Positions 1 to 11,133 of a DNA stretch of 64,000 nucleotides are shown here, one piece after another; the first letter of the stretch is position 1, and every line of letters begins with the position of its first letter. The notes under the pieces are model-generated. The model saw nothing but the letters and a program-made list of their open reading frames with translations, ran no database searches and had not been told where the DNA came from. This DNA is from Aquilaria yunnanensis. Taxonomy: Eukaryota; Streptophyta; Magnoliopsida; Malvales; Thymelaeaceae. The translations under genes were made by a program, and so were the position numbers. Where the stretch lies: the NCBI GenBank assembly GCA_039654915.1, contig CM077595.1, forward strand, positions 87,895,501-87,959,500. The letters run 5' to 3'.

Positions 1-1854
1 GTGTGCTTTCTTCGTTTTTGACCATTTTCATTACCCACTCCCTGAATTTTGGATTTTATTTTTTCTTATCAGAGAAATGAAAAGGTTTGTCAAAATGGCA
101 ATCTCGGTGATTTAGAAAACAAAAGAGGACTCCTGAGCCTACTCTGTTCTTCAATATTCTGTAGATACAGATGAGGCTTAAGAGACCGAATTTTGCCATC
201 TTCGAAGAGCTCTTTAGTTAAGAGCGAAGCACTCTCCAATTCCTCACTAACATTGAATGCAAAATTGAAATCCAACCCACCATCTTTGTCTTCCTCTGAC
301 CTCTCCTTGACTTACCTTGCCTTGGATGATTTGGGTGTGTTGGCCTTCTTTTCCTAATCGAACAGAACTGACATAGAATTGCTTCTCCAGCTAGCCTAAC
401 GATGATCCATCCCACAAAAACAGTTGAGTTCTCTATAAAACTCCAAAATTCTGGTGGGGCATGTGGGAGTGCTGAAAATACAATTGCCTATGCTTTTCTT
501 TTTCCTCCCTCTTTTTCCTAGTCACAGCTTGTGATATTCTAGGAAAAGGAAACATAATAATCTAATAAATCTAATTTATTACAATTGATTATGGCAAATT
601 GTGTTACCATTTCAACAGGTTTACCCGCTATTTGGATTTGATTGTGTATTTGTGGAGTTCAAGCTAATAAAACTCTAAATGCATAGAATTCTAATACCAA
701 AACTAGGCTAGCTTCTCAATTTTTAGGATAAAATCATTACCATAAAAGCATATTTGCAACTGGGTTTATTGTGTTAAGTCACAAATAGGTTTCAGTAAAT
801 TGAGGATGATAGTATTTTTGATAGATTTGAAAGTTATGAGTATTTAGGTTAAAAAAAACAAGGTAAAGAGGCTATAAAGTTATTTTGGACTGACATTGGC
901 AGTCATGTACAGTACATTGAGATTAACTTCCAAAATTTTACAAAGTTCAGGGATCAGTATTTAATGAGTAGTGATATGAACTAACTTGCTCAAGTTGTAA
1001 ATTGTAAACGTTCAGGGGTCAAATGTATGGTTTAGCCTTCCTTTTACAGATCTTTTAAAAACGATTTTTTTTATATATTTTTTAGGACACTTAAGTCGAT
1101 ACATCTTTCTTTCTCGGTGGCAGAGGCATCCACCTTTGGATTGATTATGGCAATGCTGAGTATAAGACTGGATTTGTTTTAACTTAATTTAATTTAATTT
1201 AAATTTATTTATTTTTATTATTATATTTTCTTAGTATCAACTTTATTTAAAAAGTATTATTATAACCTACATAATATTAATTTTTTGAATAATATTAATT
1301 TCAAATAAAAATGGTGTAAAAATAAAAAAATTTTGATGGAATATCATCTCTCGCCCCAGCAACAAAAATGCAACTTTAAAATGTGGTTTAACGATGTTCT
1401 GGTTTTGAAAAATAGACAATTAACCTTTTGTCTTTCGAATACAAAACAATACTTGTTACTTCCCTCACTTGTTGCATGTTTGTTATTGTAAAAAACTACC
1501 AGATGTTTAACCAATATAAAAGAACAACTATTGTTAATAAAACTAAAGTTAAGGTCATATTTCTCACATAAAACATCGATTTTATTAAAGAATAATGTTG
1601 ATCTCACCTTTTAAAGTCATTTTGCGTTTAAAAAAGGATATTAACAAATTAATATTCGCTTACTTTTAGTGATTAAAATGTTTGAGTTTTTGGAATTCAC
1701 ATTGATACAAACAATTATATTGCTATGTTACAAGTAGCGAAATTTGTTGAAACGTTTCAGTCAGTTATTGAACTTATATTTTTAATTCGATGGAAATTAT
1801 ATGCACTTATAAATTTAACGTTAATGCATTCATAAAAGAGATACACTCTAGAAA
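1..1854. other. AT-rich intergenic DNA
   Basis: I see no gene here. The open frames are short, AT-driven and resemble no known protein. The part at about 1185-1345 is similar to one arm of the palindromic elements at 39159-39458 and 40558-40860 (shared words such as ACATAATATTAA and GTGTAAAAATAAAAA), so it is probably a half copy of that family. Confidence 0.5.
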
Positions 1855-3028
1855 GAAAAAATTACAAAAAAATTCCTGTGGTTTGCTTAAATCTACAATT
1901 TTATCATTACTGTTTCAAATATCTACATTTATCTTCTGCCAAGTTAACACGGTCACTGTTATCATAAAAAATGAGAAAAATGTCAGGCTTTGCCCTCATA
2001 ACCTTCTTCGTTAGAGACTTTACCCCCAACTACTAAAACTCATTCAATTCAAATCAATTAATCTAAAAAACAAATCAACCAACATAATCAATTGCTTCTT
2101 TTCCCAACCAATTAATCTAGAATGTCGGCATCAATTGCTTCTCTTCCAACCGATTCATCTCCCTTCGTCCTCTTCGCCACAACCAACAACCTATTCACCA
2201 TCGTTGCCTTGTCCGTAGACCCCAAACTTCCATGGGAGACAAAGAGGAGGAAAACAGCAGCTTCAAAACGGCGATATGAGGGCAAATCAAAATCGGGCTT
2301 CAAATCGATGGTCGGCGGCATCGAACGATGGAACATGGTGGCTATGGGCGATTGCGAATGGGGCTTCAATCGGACTTTTGTTCGTTCGAGGAATACAGCG
2401 ATGGAACACGGCGTATGAGGCTTCGATCGGACTTTTTGCTTGTTCACCAGGCTAGCGGCGTTATCCAGGAGGGTTTGCTTGTTCACTAGGCTAGCGGCTT
2501 CAATCGGACTTTTGCTTGTTCACCAGGCGGAAGTCCAATTTATTTCGTTGTTGGTTTGCTTGATTTGGATTCCCAAATTTGCATTCTGTGAAATTTGTTG
2601 TTGGAGATTTTGTTTTGTTGCCTGGGTATAAATTACGGGAAGAACTTTCAGATTTGTTTTGTTATCTGGTTACAAAACTTGGAATTAGGATCAACTCTGT
2701 TTTGGGTTTCAAAATTGAAGAACGAATGATTTGATTGCTGGTTTAGATCTATTCTGAGATTCTGGTTAATTTTGTTTTTTCAGATTCGTCCCGGTTTGAT
2801 TTGAACTGGTTTTAGTGGTTATGGGCAAAGTTTTCAAGGAAGAAGATTAAGAGGGCAAAGTTAGTCATTTTTCCCTTTTTCTGTTGACATTGATTCAGTG
2901 AATGATGGTTTACGGGGATAATTGTAGATATTTGAAACAATACAGGGAATAATTGTAAGTATTTGAAACAGTGAGGATAAAATTGTATATTCGAGCAAAT
3001 CTCATGTAGTTTTTTTATAATTTTTCCC
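1855..3028. mobile_element. Inverted-repeat DNA element with GC-richer interior (possible Pack-MULE)
   Basis: The two ends are inverted copies of each other for about 80 bp. The left end (from 1855) and the reverse complement of the right end (to 3028) share AAAAATTAC/TAAAAAAA, TACAATTTTATC and CTGTTTCAAATA in the same order. The right arm carries the CTGTTTCAAATA-type unit twice. The interior (about 2110-2700) is clearly richer in GC than the flanks and holds repeated CTTCAATCGGACTTTTGCTT and TTCACCAGGCTAGCGGC units. Open frames on both strands inside it match no family I know. Long terminal inverted repeats around gene-like sequence suggest a Mutator-like non-autonomous element carrying captured DNA. 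I find no matching target duplication, so the exact ends are uncertain. Confidence 0.5.
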
Positions 3029-3194
3029 TAAATTTAATAAGTTAAATCCAAGGTGTAAAATACTACACTTATGTCTCACTTCTTAGGTGATGAGTGTGAG
3101 TGATAGGAATTGTGGAATTCAAAAGGATGCGTTCATCGGATTTAAATCCCGCTCCAAATTCCGCTAATTTAAATCAAATGAAAGAGAAGCGAAC

Positions 3195-3364
3195 ACGTAA
3201 CCCATGAGGCCCACATGACGGGTGGGAACAGGTTGGATCATGCTGACCGGGTAGCGCGTAGGTCTACTTAGATCCGACCACGTGTACGGCCCAGGTGACG
3301 TCGGAATAAACTATGTGGCCAGCTCAACAACCATCGTATCATATACGGTGTGTCCGTACACGTG
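3195..3364 (+). promoter_or_regulatory. Cluster of ACGT-core elements upstream of the bZIP gene
   Basis: Four ACGT cores lie within 170 bp: ACACGTAA (core 3195-3198), a G-box CACGTG at 3279-3284, TGACGTC (GACGTC, C-box type, 3297-3302) and a second G-box CACGTG at 3359-3364. These are the sites bound by GBF-type bZIP proteins, and the next gene downstream encodes one. A pyrimidine-rich stretch (about 3388-3430) follows and probably marks the transcription start region. The sites are seen directly; autoregulation is an inference. Confidence 0.6.
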
Positions 3365-3399
3365 TTTGATGACATGGATGCTTCCTTCCTCCTTCCTCC

Positions 3400-4678
3400 T
3401 CTCTCAAATCCTCCCTCCCTCCCATCTCATCGCCCAAACCACACACCAAAAACCACCTCAACTCTGTTTCCTTTTTCTTTTTTCATTCCTGTAACTTACT
3501 GGCTTTTTTCATTGCCATCTTTTTTTTTTTTATTTTCTGCTACTTGCTTCTCTTTGATTCTGCGTTTCTTAGGTATGCTGAATTCTCTTTCTATTTCTTA
3601 CCGTTGAATATGAATTTCTATGCTTTATTTTGCGGGTGAAGCTCCTGTTAGTTTCTAAGAAGATGTAGAGAGCTCCTCAGAGAATTTCTTACCAGTTTAG
3701 ATCAAGGGATTTGGAGTATTTATGGTTTTAGTTTTCCCCCCTTCAAATTTGGAGCTGGAACTTGTCTGGATCTGGCAAATTTATAGCATTATTTTTTCCT
3801 TCAACATTGTGCGGTATTTGGGATTAAAAATTCGAAAATGAAGGATTTTAAACTGGAATGTAAAAGACTAGTTTAGTTGTAGAAAATTTATCCATTTTGT
3901 TTCTCTAAATTTCATTCAATAAAAGTTGTAGGATGGTGGAAAATGTTGTTTGTTAAATTCTGGATGACAATTCTAATAAAATGAAGAATCATAGAAAAAG
4001 ATGTGTTTATTTCATCAAAGGAATTTTCTGGATATTCTAAAGCAGGATTTTCTACAACCATAGTTTGATTGATTTGCTATGCTACCAGGCTTTGTAGCAA
4101 GAATTTTGGAGAAGAAAAATGAGAAAGTTTTCGCAAGTAAACGAGCTCAAAGTGTTTCTTTCTTTGATTTATGGAGCAATTTTTAGATATGAAGGGTTTA
4201 GGGTTTTAGTCATCCTGTTCTTAACCGGCGGCCTTGACTAAAAATACCTTTGTGTGTTCTTCTAATTTTTAGCTCAACTATGGTGCATCCTCATGAACAT
4301 TATGTAGAATGAAAATTTTTGGAGTGCATTTGCCGCATTACATAATTATTTCATACTTAAATTCCTTTTGTTGTTGTTTCTTGAACTTGTTGTGTATAAT
4401 TAAATCTTGGAATCCATGCATGCCTTCTAGTTTTACAATTCCTGACCCGTGCGAAAGGCTTGAGTTCCTAAGTAATTCTGCAGTAAAATAACTTGTGTAT
4501 TGCAATTCGAGGTAAGGCAATGCCAAAAATGGAAGAAAACATTCTTCTGCAGTGCTATGTCTGTTTGCTAATTGCAAGCTCATGTTTTCCGCAGACTTGG
4601 GTCCTTGAAGAAAGCAAGCCGTTGAAGCATTTACTGTATTTCTGAATCAACTTAGGGTTCCAGTATTGGTCCCTGAAG
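3400..4678 (+). other. 5' leader of the bZIP gene with a long leader intron
   Basis: A pyrimidine-rich leader exon appears to run to 3572 and end at TTAG|GTATGC. The acceptor TTTTCCGCAG|A ends at 4594, giving a leader intron of about 1,020 bp. The second leader segment (4595-4678) contains no ATG before the start codon, which supports the chosen start. The transcription start is not defined by sequence alone. Confidence 0.5.
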
Positions 4679-7131
4679 ATGGGAAACAATGGAGAAGGAA
4701 AATCATCAAAGTCTGAGAAATCATCGTTACCTCCATCTCAGGTACAAGAAAACCCATGTCACAGTTTATGTTAAAACGACTATGAGTAGAACTGGGATGG
4801 AAGTATTTAGATCAGTTATAGATGCAGGATAATTGTTTTCTTTATTTGCTGGTGATAAATTACACATTTTGGTTCATGTCTTCACAGGACCAGACCAGTG
4901 TCCATATCCATCCTGATTGGGCAGCTATGCAGGTTTTATCTTTGTTTACTTTATGAATGTTTTAGCATTTGCTGAGGCATGCACATAATAACAAACAATT
5001 TCAGGCATACAAGTAATATTCTGTGATTTCCTATAAACTTGCAGGCATATTATGGCCCGCAAATGGCAATGGCGCCATATTACAATTCAGGAATAGCTCC
5101 TGGCCATGCTCCTCCTTACATGTGGGGTCCAGCACAGGTATTGGTTGGGTTTTTTCGATGTTTGGTTTTAGCTCACTTTTGCCTGAATTTCTTCTGCTAG
5201 CATTATGAGCACAGGCACAAACTGAGTAATTGTCAACCTTACAGCTTCTCAAAAACGTTAACATACTTCTTTGTTTATTTTCAGCCCATGATGCCACCTT
5301 ATGGAGCTCCTTATGCAACATTATACCCGCATGGAGGAGTTTATACACATCCAGGAGTCCCCCTTGTAAGCATATGCACTTCTCCTTTTGAGACAGTATG
5401 TTAGGAGGGAAGGACGTGGGTGGGTTTGGTTGGGGTAAAGGTTTTATTTTGACTTGTTTATAACATGTCTGATCTGCTTTGAGCCACACAATAGCACATG
5501 CACAAACATATATGCTTTACATAATTGCACTCAGACTATTATATGTGCATATGGTCCTGGTGTTTGAGAGATGAAACCTGTGAATTGTTTACAAGGCTTG
5601 GAAAATAATCTTAAAACGTGTTGTTTATTCATATATGTAATCTCTGTTGCACCTCTCGTTATAGGGTTCACCTCCACCTGGTCATGGCCTTCCATCATCG
5701 CCTATGGTATGTCATATATCTTTGAATCTTTTAAAGCTGTTGCCACTTATCATCTTCTTTTTTTGGTTCCATTTTCTTATTTGAAAATTTGCCATCTTTA
5801 GATAATTGCCAAACTAATGTTAGTGTAACTAATGGCACAGGCTACAACTCCCTCAAGTGTAGAAACACCCAACAAGTCTTCAGGAAATAATGATCAAAGT
5901 TTAACAAAAACAGTGAAAGGATTCAATGGCCTCAGTATGTCAACAGGCAAAAATGTTGCGGTTAGGGCTAAACATAGACCATCACAAAGGTTTGTTAAAC
6001 CAATTCTTGAGCATGTTCTTGACATCTTAGTAGTTAATCATTCTGATTTGGCTGATTATCTAAGTTTTTATCTTGTTGCAGTGTGGGGACTGAAGGTTCT
6101 AGTGATGGCAGTGATGGGAATACGACCGAGGTGAGAAATCTTCTCTGCCCTTCATTCTCTTTGATCTTTTTCTTGGGCATTATTCAAAACATTTTGTATT
6201 GATAATTATGTATCAAAAGTTTCTAAATCCACAATCTCTGGTGCCCGCCATCTTGCTTCAGACAGATGAAACCAGAAAGAAAAGAAGCAGGGAGGGAACA
6301 CCAACTACCGGTATGACTTCTGTTCTTCACCAAGTAAATCTTGATGGATAAATTAGTTGGCCTTAAAACTGAACTGGGCCAGTCTATCAATGAATGATAA
6401 AACTCACTGGCCTTCTTCATGACTTCAGGACGGTGATATCTTTGTAAATCAATAGTTTTTCTACAGTTTTTTCTTGTTTTCCATCTTTAGCTGATATATC
6501 AAGAGGGTTAAAAAGAGTTTACTTTTGTTGCTTGCAGGTGGAGAAGGGAAAACAAAGGCGAAGTCCAATTCGGTTCCTCAAGGTGAGGATCTAGTCTCGG
6601 AAAAGGCATTGAGTCTAACTGTTCCTCCTATGAAGCCTCTAGCATTCGCTCCAGGTTTGGAACTTGAAAACCCCCCTAGCATGAATGCCAGGTCCAACCC
6701 GTCTGAAGCCTGGTTTCAGGTATCATCTCATGAAACGGATTACTTTGTTTCCTTTGGTTCCTATCTTACCACATATCCTGCATTCCATCTCATTTTGGTT
6801 AGGGAGTTAATGCATTTAGGTGGCAGCATTCTGAATACTTTGTCTTACAATTGAAAGCGAGTTTTCTTCCTGCACTTTTTCCAACTAAGATCCTAACCTG
6901 GCTGAGGTGGTAAAGGTCTTCCACCTAAGTTTTTAGGATCTATTGTCCCAATCCCATCCCCACTGATGTATACAGAAATTTTTTCCCTCTTAACTCATTA
7001 TACTTTTGTCCAGGATGAACGAGAACTCAAAAGAGAGAAAAGAAAACAATCTAATAGAGAATCTGCACGGAGGTCAAGGTTGAGGAAGCAGGTAAAGGAG
7101 CATGTCGAATATGTTTTGCATGGAATGCTGT

Positions 7132-7163
<32 letters not shown>

Positions 7164-7746
7164 CAGCCATTCTGTCCAGGAAATTAAGTCGGCTTAAGCT
7201 GGTAGTCTTATGTCTTCATCTGGTTAGGCCGAGACAGAAGAACTTGCACGTAAAGTTGAAGCCTTGCAAGCTGAAAATGTGGCACTAAAAGATGAATTAA
7301 ACCAATTAGCAGAAAAAGCAGAGAAGCTGAAGGTGGAAAATGCTGCACTAGGGGTAGGAAGATCTGCCTGTAGCTGGCCTTTGATTCTTTTTCTTTTTCC
7401 TTCTTTCTTTCGGTGGTGGGAGGTATAAAGGGTTTATCTGTATTCTGTTTAGCCTTTCCCGTTTGATTCGTGGTATTTAAGTCTTACCACAATATAGTGA
7501 TGTTGACTGCAGGAGAAGCTGAAAGGCACTGAATCAGGACAAACATCGGAGACAATTTTGAGCAGCCCAAGTAGCATGGGGGCTCCTATAACCACAGAGA
7601 ACCTTCTTTCAAGCGCCAATGATTCAGCTTCAGCTGATAGAAACATCGAGGAAGGTGAGATGTTCAATAAAAACCGTAAATCTGGTGTTAAGCTGCATCA
7701 ACTCATGGATACAAGTTCTCGAGCTGATGCAGTCGCTGCTAGCTGA
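4679..7746 (+). CDS. G-box-binding factor, bZIP group G (GBF3/CPRF1-like)
   Basis: Twelve coding exons join in frame: 4679-4741, 4888-4932, 5045-5137, 5285-5365, 5665-5706, 5841-5989, 6082-6130, 6262-6310, 6538-6719, 7014-7091, 7228-7353 and 7513-7746. All introns are GT-AG and the total is 1,191 nt (396 residues), normal for GBFs. The N-terminus is the proline-rich GBF region (MFMR), with [13 protein letters not shown] at about residues 29-41 and repeated Pro/Tyr/Gly words to about 108. A Ser/Thr/Asp-rich stretch and the basic KKRSREGTP motif follow. The bZIP basic region is at 252-277 ([13 protein letters not shown]), then a zipper with leucines at 283, 290, 297, 304, 311 and 318. The C-terminal KLHQLMDT motif is typical of the GBF3/CPRF1 branch. 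Such nuclear dimers bind CACGTG sites in light- and ABA-responsive promoters. The 3' UTR probably ends near 8170. The family is certain; the orthologue is less so. Confidence 0.93.
6890..6965 (+). repeat. tRNA-derived SINE-like fragment in a bZIP intron
   Basis: In the 6720-7013 intron, TGGCTGAGGTGGTAAAGG resembles an RNA polymerase III A box. About 35 bp later AGGATCTATTGTCCCAATCC resembles a degenerate B box. Spacing and order fit a plant tRNA-related SINE head. There is no clear poly-A end or target duplication. Confidence 0.35.
7132..7163 (+). repeat. CT microsatellite in a bZIP intron
   Basis: About 16 CT units with one TG interruption lie in the intron between the basic-region exon and the zipper exon. 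The tract sits within the 136-bp intron 7092-7227, so length changes would alter a short intron. Confidence 0.85.
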
Positions 7747-8170
7747 CTAAGAACAAACCAATTCGCTGTGCTGCATTTGGAGGTAATCCATGTGACTTTG
7801 CAACTATTACATGACTAAAACTGTGCCAAGAAGCAATCTCTGTCCTGTTAGACGGGCTCTTTGATATGTAAGTTAGGTTAGGCGTCTCAACGAGACCTTT
7901 TACTGGTAGGTTAGGTGTCTCCCGGTCATGGCTGAAGTAATGTACTTTTTTTCCCCCTTGAGATAAGATTGTAGAGATGGCCACCGTCTGGGACTACAGT
8001 TTAACAAAGCTAGCGATTCAGGGATTCGTTTTAGTCTGTGTGTAAACTTGAACTGCTTCGATGCATCTCTGAAATATGCAATATGCTGTCGTTTAGCTTG
8101 CTTTCATGATGTCCTCAATCTGCATCTTTTTAAGACTTTTTAAATCATTGTACTAGTTTTGCTCTATTTT

Positions 8171-8635
8171 AATAATGTTGGTGGTAAACTTGCACTTTGG
8201 AAAAATGTTTTGTGGCAAATTCACATCAGAGCCAAACCCAATTTTCTGTTGCTACTTCTGCTATGAAAAATTATATAGATATGCTTCTTTTTTTCTCAAC
8301 CTATTTTGTAACCTTCAGTTCTAGTTACTGTCTTATGGACACTATTGCTATTTGTTAGACATATCATAAATGAGATACAATAAGCCAAAAATAAGATGGA
8401 AAAGAGAGAAACAAAGGACAGGCTATTAAAAAATCAAGGTTCAAAATTTTAAGTGTTAAGTGTCTATCATCGTAATTCCTTGTCTTCTTCCTTCCTCCCT
8501 ACACCTTTTCGCATGCTTCAATTTATTAATGTATGTTAATCCTGCAATTTTGAAAAAAAAAAAAGATAGAGAGAGAGATCAATGAGCACATAACATATAT
8601 ATTTTTTTTAAAAAAACATTAATTGAGCCTAGAAA
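8171..8635. other. Convergent intergenic region
   Basis: This AT-rich spacer lies between the 3' ends of the bZIP gene (+) and the LEA2 gene (-) and probably contains both polyadenylation regions. It includes an A-run and a GA-rich stretch near 8555-8580. No gene is visible. Confidence 0.5.
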
Positions 8636-9400
8636 TTAATGGAGGAGGAAAAATAAAATGGGAAGCAATTGGTAGTACCCAAGCACAGAAATGTGGCATT
8701 GTGGGGTGCCACCAGCTTCAACCTGCTTCATCGGCAGCCCGCCGCAAATCGCTTCTGCTTGGAACATTCCCACTTTCAAACCCCAAAACCCGACCCCGAA
8801 GGAGGTCCGAACCTCCACCCATGGTGCCAGAGCTTTGCTCTTGTACTGATTCCTCAGCTTCGCCACCACCTGATCTTCCACTGGCTGGTTTGACACGGTC
8901 GTGTCCACCGTCAAGCTCGTCGTGTTCTCGGGCCCCTGGCCGAACTCGCCCAGAGTCGCCGATCCCAAGTCGGTCTCGCCGCTGTCACCGACTCTCACAA
9001 GCACCTCCGTCGTGCCGTAGTAGAACGTAATCCTCTTGTTCGGGTTCGCTAGCTCGACCTGGCTCCTCGTCTGCGCGTTGAGGAGGGTCCCGGAACGCTT
9101 CGCGGTGACGTCGAATTTTTTGACCTGGAAGGACTGGAGGCGGAAGGACGGCGGCTTGGGATCGAACCAGAAGTAGAAGAAAGCGGCGAAGATGGCGATG
9201 TTGATGACGAGGAAGAAGAATAAGGCGCAGCAGCAGCAGCAGATGCCGCAACAGCTCCGCCGCTTCTTCTGGGGCTTGTAGCCGGTGGGTGGAAGACCCG
9301 GCTTTCGGTGCGGCTTTTTGATGGCGGGGGGTTGGGACGACTGAGCGTTTGGGTCTCTATAGCCCGGCGGCTTCTGAAGTGGCCCTCCGGTTTCGGCCAT
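8636..9400 (-). CDS. LEA2-domain membrane protein, NDR1/HIN1-like (NHL) family
   Basis: This single-exon gene encodes 254 residues. The frame is open 24 bp further upstream, but only to a TTG; the first ATG is at 9400 (MAETGG), so I start there. Residues 1-48 form a Pro/Lys/Arg-rich cytosolic tail. A cluster of seven cysteines (50-58, CCGICCCCC) adjoins one membrane span (about 59-80). An LEA2 fold follows (about 95-215) with the family words RSQVELANPNKRITFYYG and ENTTSLTVD. NHL proteins are type II plasma-membrane proteins linked to defence and stress, with the LEA2 domain outside the cell; the cysteine cluster could be S-acylated. The last about 15 residues are hydrophobic (YYQLLPILFFLLH), unusual for this family and reminiscent of the GPI-signal tail of NDR1. 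The family is clear; the specific function is not known. Confidence 0.88.
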   Translation of the reverse strand: MAETGGPLQKPPGYRDPNAQSSQPPAIKKPHRKPGLPPTGYKPQKKRRSCCGICCCCCALFFFLVINIAIFAAFFYFWFDPKPPSFRLQSFQVKKFDVTAKRSGTLLNAQTRSQVELANPNKRITFYYGTTEVLVRVGDSGETDLGSATLGEFGQGPENTTSLTVDTTVSNQPVEDQVVAKLRNQYKSKALAPWVEVRTSFGVGFWGLKVGMFQAEAICGGLPMKQVEAGGTPQCHISVLGYYQLLPILFFLLH

Positions 9401-9590
9401 TTCTTGGATTTTGGGTCGACCCAATGGCTGCAGAGCAGAGCAATTGATTAGATTACATAAATTCCAGCTAGAGCGGGAAAAAGAAACAGGAAGGGCGGAG
9501 GGAGTGGAACGGGCCTTGTTAATTCTTTCTTTCTAATGAAGAAAGATGTTGGGGATTGGTGGGAGAAATTCTCGAGATTCGACCGAAGGT

Positions 9591-9597
9591 ATATATA
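9591..9597 (-). promoter_or_regulatory. Possible TATA box of the LEA2 gene
   Basis: An alternating ATATATA tract lies about 190 bp upstream of the LEA2 start codon and would give a leader of roughly 160 bases. The flanking leader is pyrimidine-rich on the transcribed strand. Position is the only support. Confidence 0.3.
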
Positions 9598-9600
9598 TGT

Positions 9601-10777
9601 TTTGTGTTTGAATGGAAGAAATGAATGAAGGTAAATGGAAGTGAAAAGATTAACGAGGAAGGGGAGGGGAGGGAGATAAACTCTAAGATTGACGAGAGAG
9701 GGAGGTGGCGTAGCATTCTCCTCGGGCTCGGGGAGGGGAAGCCAACAACTCAGTTGCCGCCAATTCTTGCTCATTTTACACCTTTCAAAGTTTATTTGTT
9801 TTCCCTTCCCTTTTTTCCTGTTCCTCCCATTAACAACTACCACTGTTATGGTTATGGTTGTGGTTAGCCAAAATAAATATTGTTGTATGTTTTAAATCAT
9901 CGACCAACACCCATCGTCATACATGTTTAAAAGTACTGTCTACCTTTTCTATTCGTTAACATATCTATAGGCATTTTTTTTTCTAAAAAAAAAACAAAAA
10001 CAAAAACAAAAACAAAACATACCTTATAGAGATTGATGATAAAGCAGTTTAGTTCAAATCTTGACCATTTTAAATGAATGCATGACCATTTGGTTCGGTT
10101 CAAAGCCGCAAGTTAAGGGCAGTTTAAATCGTAGTTAAACCTAACAGCACCCCTACGGTTCAGATTTGTTACTAACAAGTTGGTTAGGGACTTAGGGTCG
10201 TAAATAAAAGGGAAAATGAGTCAAGCCTCTTATCAAATAGTTTGAACTCGACCTTCATTTTTTTCTGTTAATGGGTGGGTTTGATGCCAGCGTTGAGAAA
10301 TGACAATGAAGATGATGTCAAAGATGGGAGAGCTCCAATGAGTCAGAGATGTGGGCGAAGCTAGCAGCCTCGCCCATGGCCTTATCAACTTGGTTCTTAG
10401 GTTCCACCCTTTTTGCTAAATCCGTCTTTTCACGAGAAGTTTAAAGGAGAGATTGAAAAGAAATGGGAGAAGCATTGGGAATTGGAGGTTGGGGGCAGAA
10501 GTAGAAGCGAGGAAGATTGAAGAGAAATGAGAGAATAGGCGAAAATGCAACGTTAAGGTTTAAAATGTAGATTTAGAAGTTTAAGGGTCAAGAATTATTG
10601 ATTGAAAAAGTGTGAGGATTAAAATTTTTATTTTACATTTAGTTTAGTATCAATGAATGTCATGTCCATTTTTTTTTTTCCATCCAATTTAACAGTAAAA
10701 TTGACAGAAAGAACCCAATTGGGATGTGAAAATGAGGTAGGGTATTTTAATAAGATAGATTTAATATAAGCATTATT
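9601..10777. other. Intergenic DNA upstream of the LEA2 gene
   Basis: The open frames at 9448-9895 overlap the LEA2 leader/promoter and look like composition artefacts. A block at about 10290-10560 is less AT-rich and purine-biased, but neither strand gives a recognisable protein. It may be the core of a decayed mobile element. Confidence 0.4.
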
Positions 10778-11133
10778 TTAGGACACAAAAATAAGCTGAG
10801 GGAACTACAGAGTAATTTACCTTTTTTAATACAGTTCGACAGTAATTTTTAAAATTTTAATTTAGATTGTACGATACTTATCTTCAAGTAATTTTATTTT
10901 TTTTATAGTTAATCGATATTTAAAATTTTTTTTTTCATTTACAGAAAAAAAAATTGATAGTTTAAAACATCCATTAACTGTAATAAAATATCATATAGAT
11001 TGAAATTATAGGAAAATAACTACCATAATATTTAAATTAAGATTTCAAAAGTTACTGTCAGACTGTATTAAAAAGGTATGGGTAAAATGTATATTTTTCA
11101 AATAAAATGAGATAAAAGTGTAATTTCACCTAA
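10778..11133. repeat. Palindromic foldback element (family A, copy 1)
   Basis: The two halves are inverted copies. The left half reads TTTTTTAATACAG, CGACAGTAATTTT, ATTTTAATTTA, AGTAATTTTAT and TATAGTTAAT in order; the reverse complement of the right half gives near-identical words in the same order. The outer about 40 bp of each arm match less well. It is related to 13644-14038 and 61974-62579. There is no clear target duplication, so it is an old copy. Confidence 0.6.

Noticed and set aside
8623..9251. Other frames over the LEA2 gene (plus strand 8623-9030, minus strand 8985-9251)
   Set aside because: They are shadows of the GC-rich LEA2 coding sequence with no family resemblance.
9401..9424. 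Upstream extension of the LEA2 protein by eight residues
   Set aside because: The extension would start at TTG; the first ATG is at 9400 and gives a normal NHL N-terminus.
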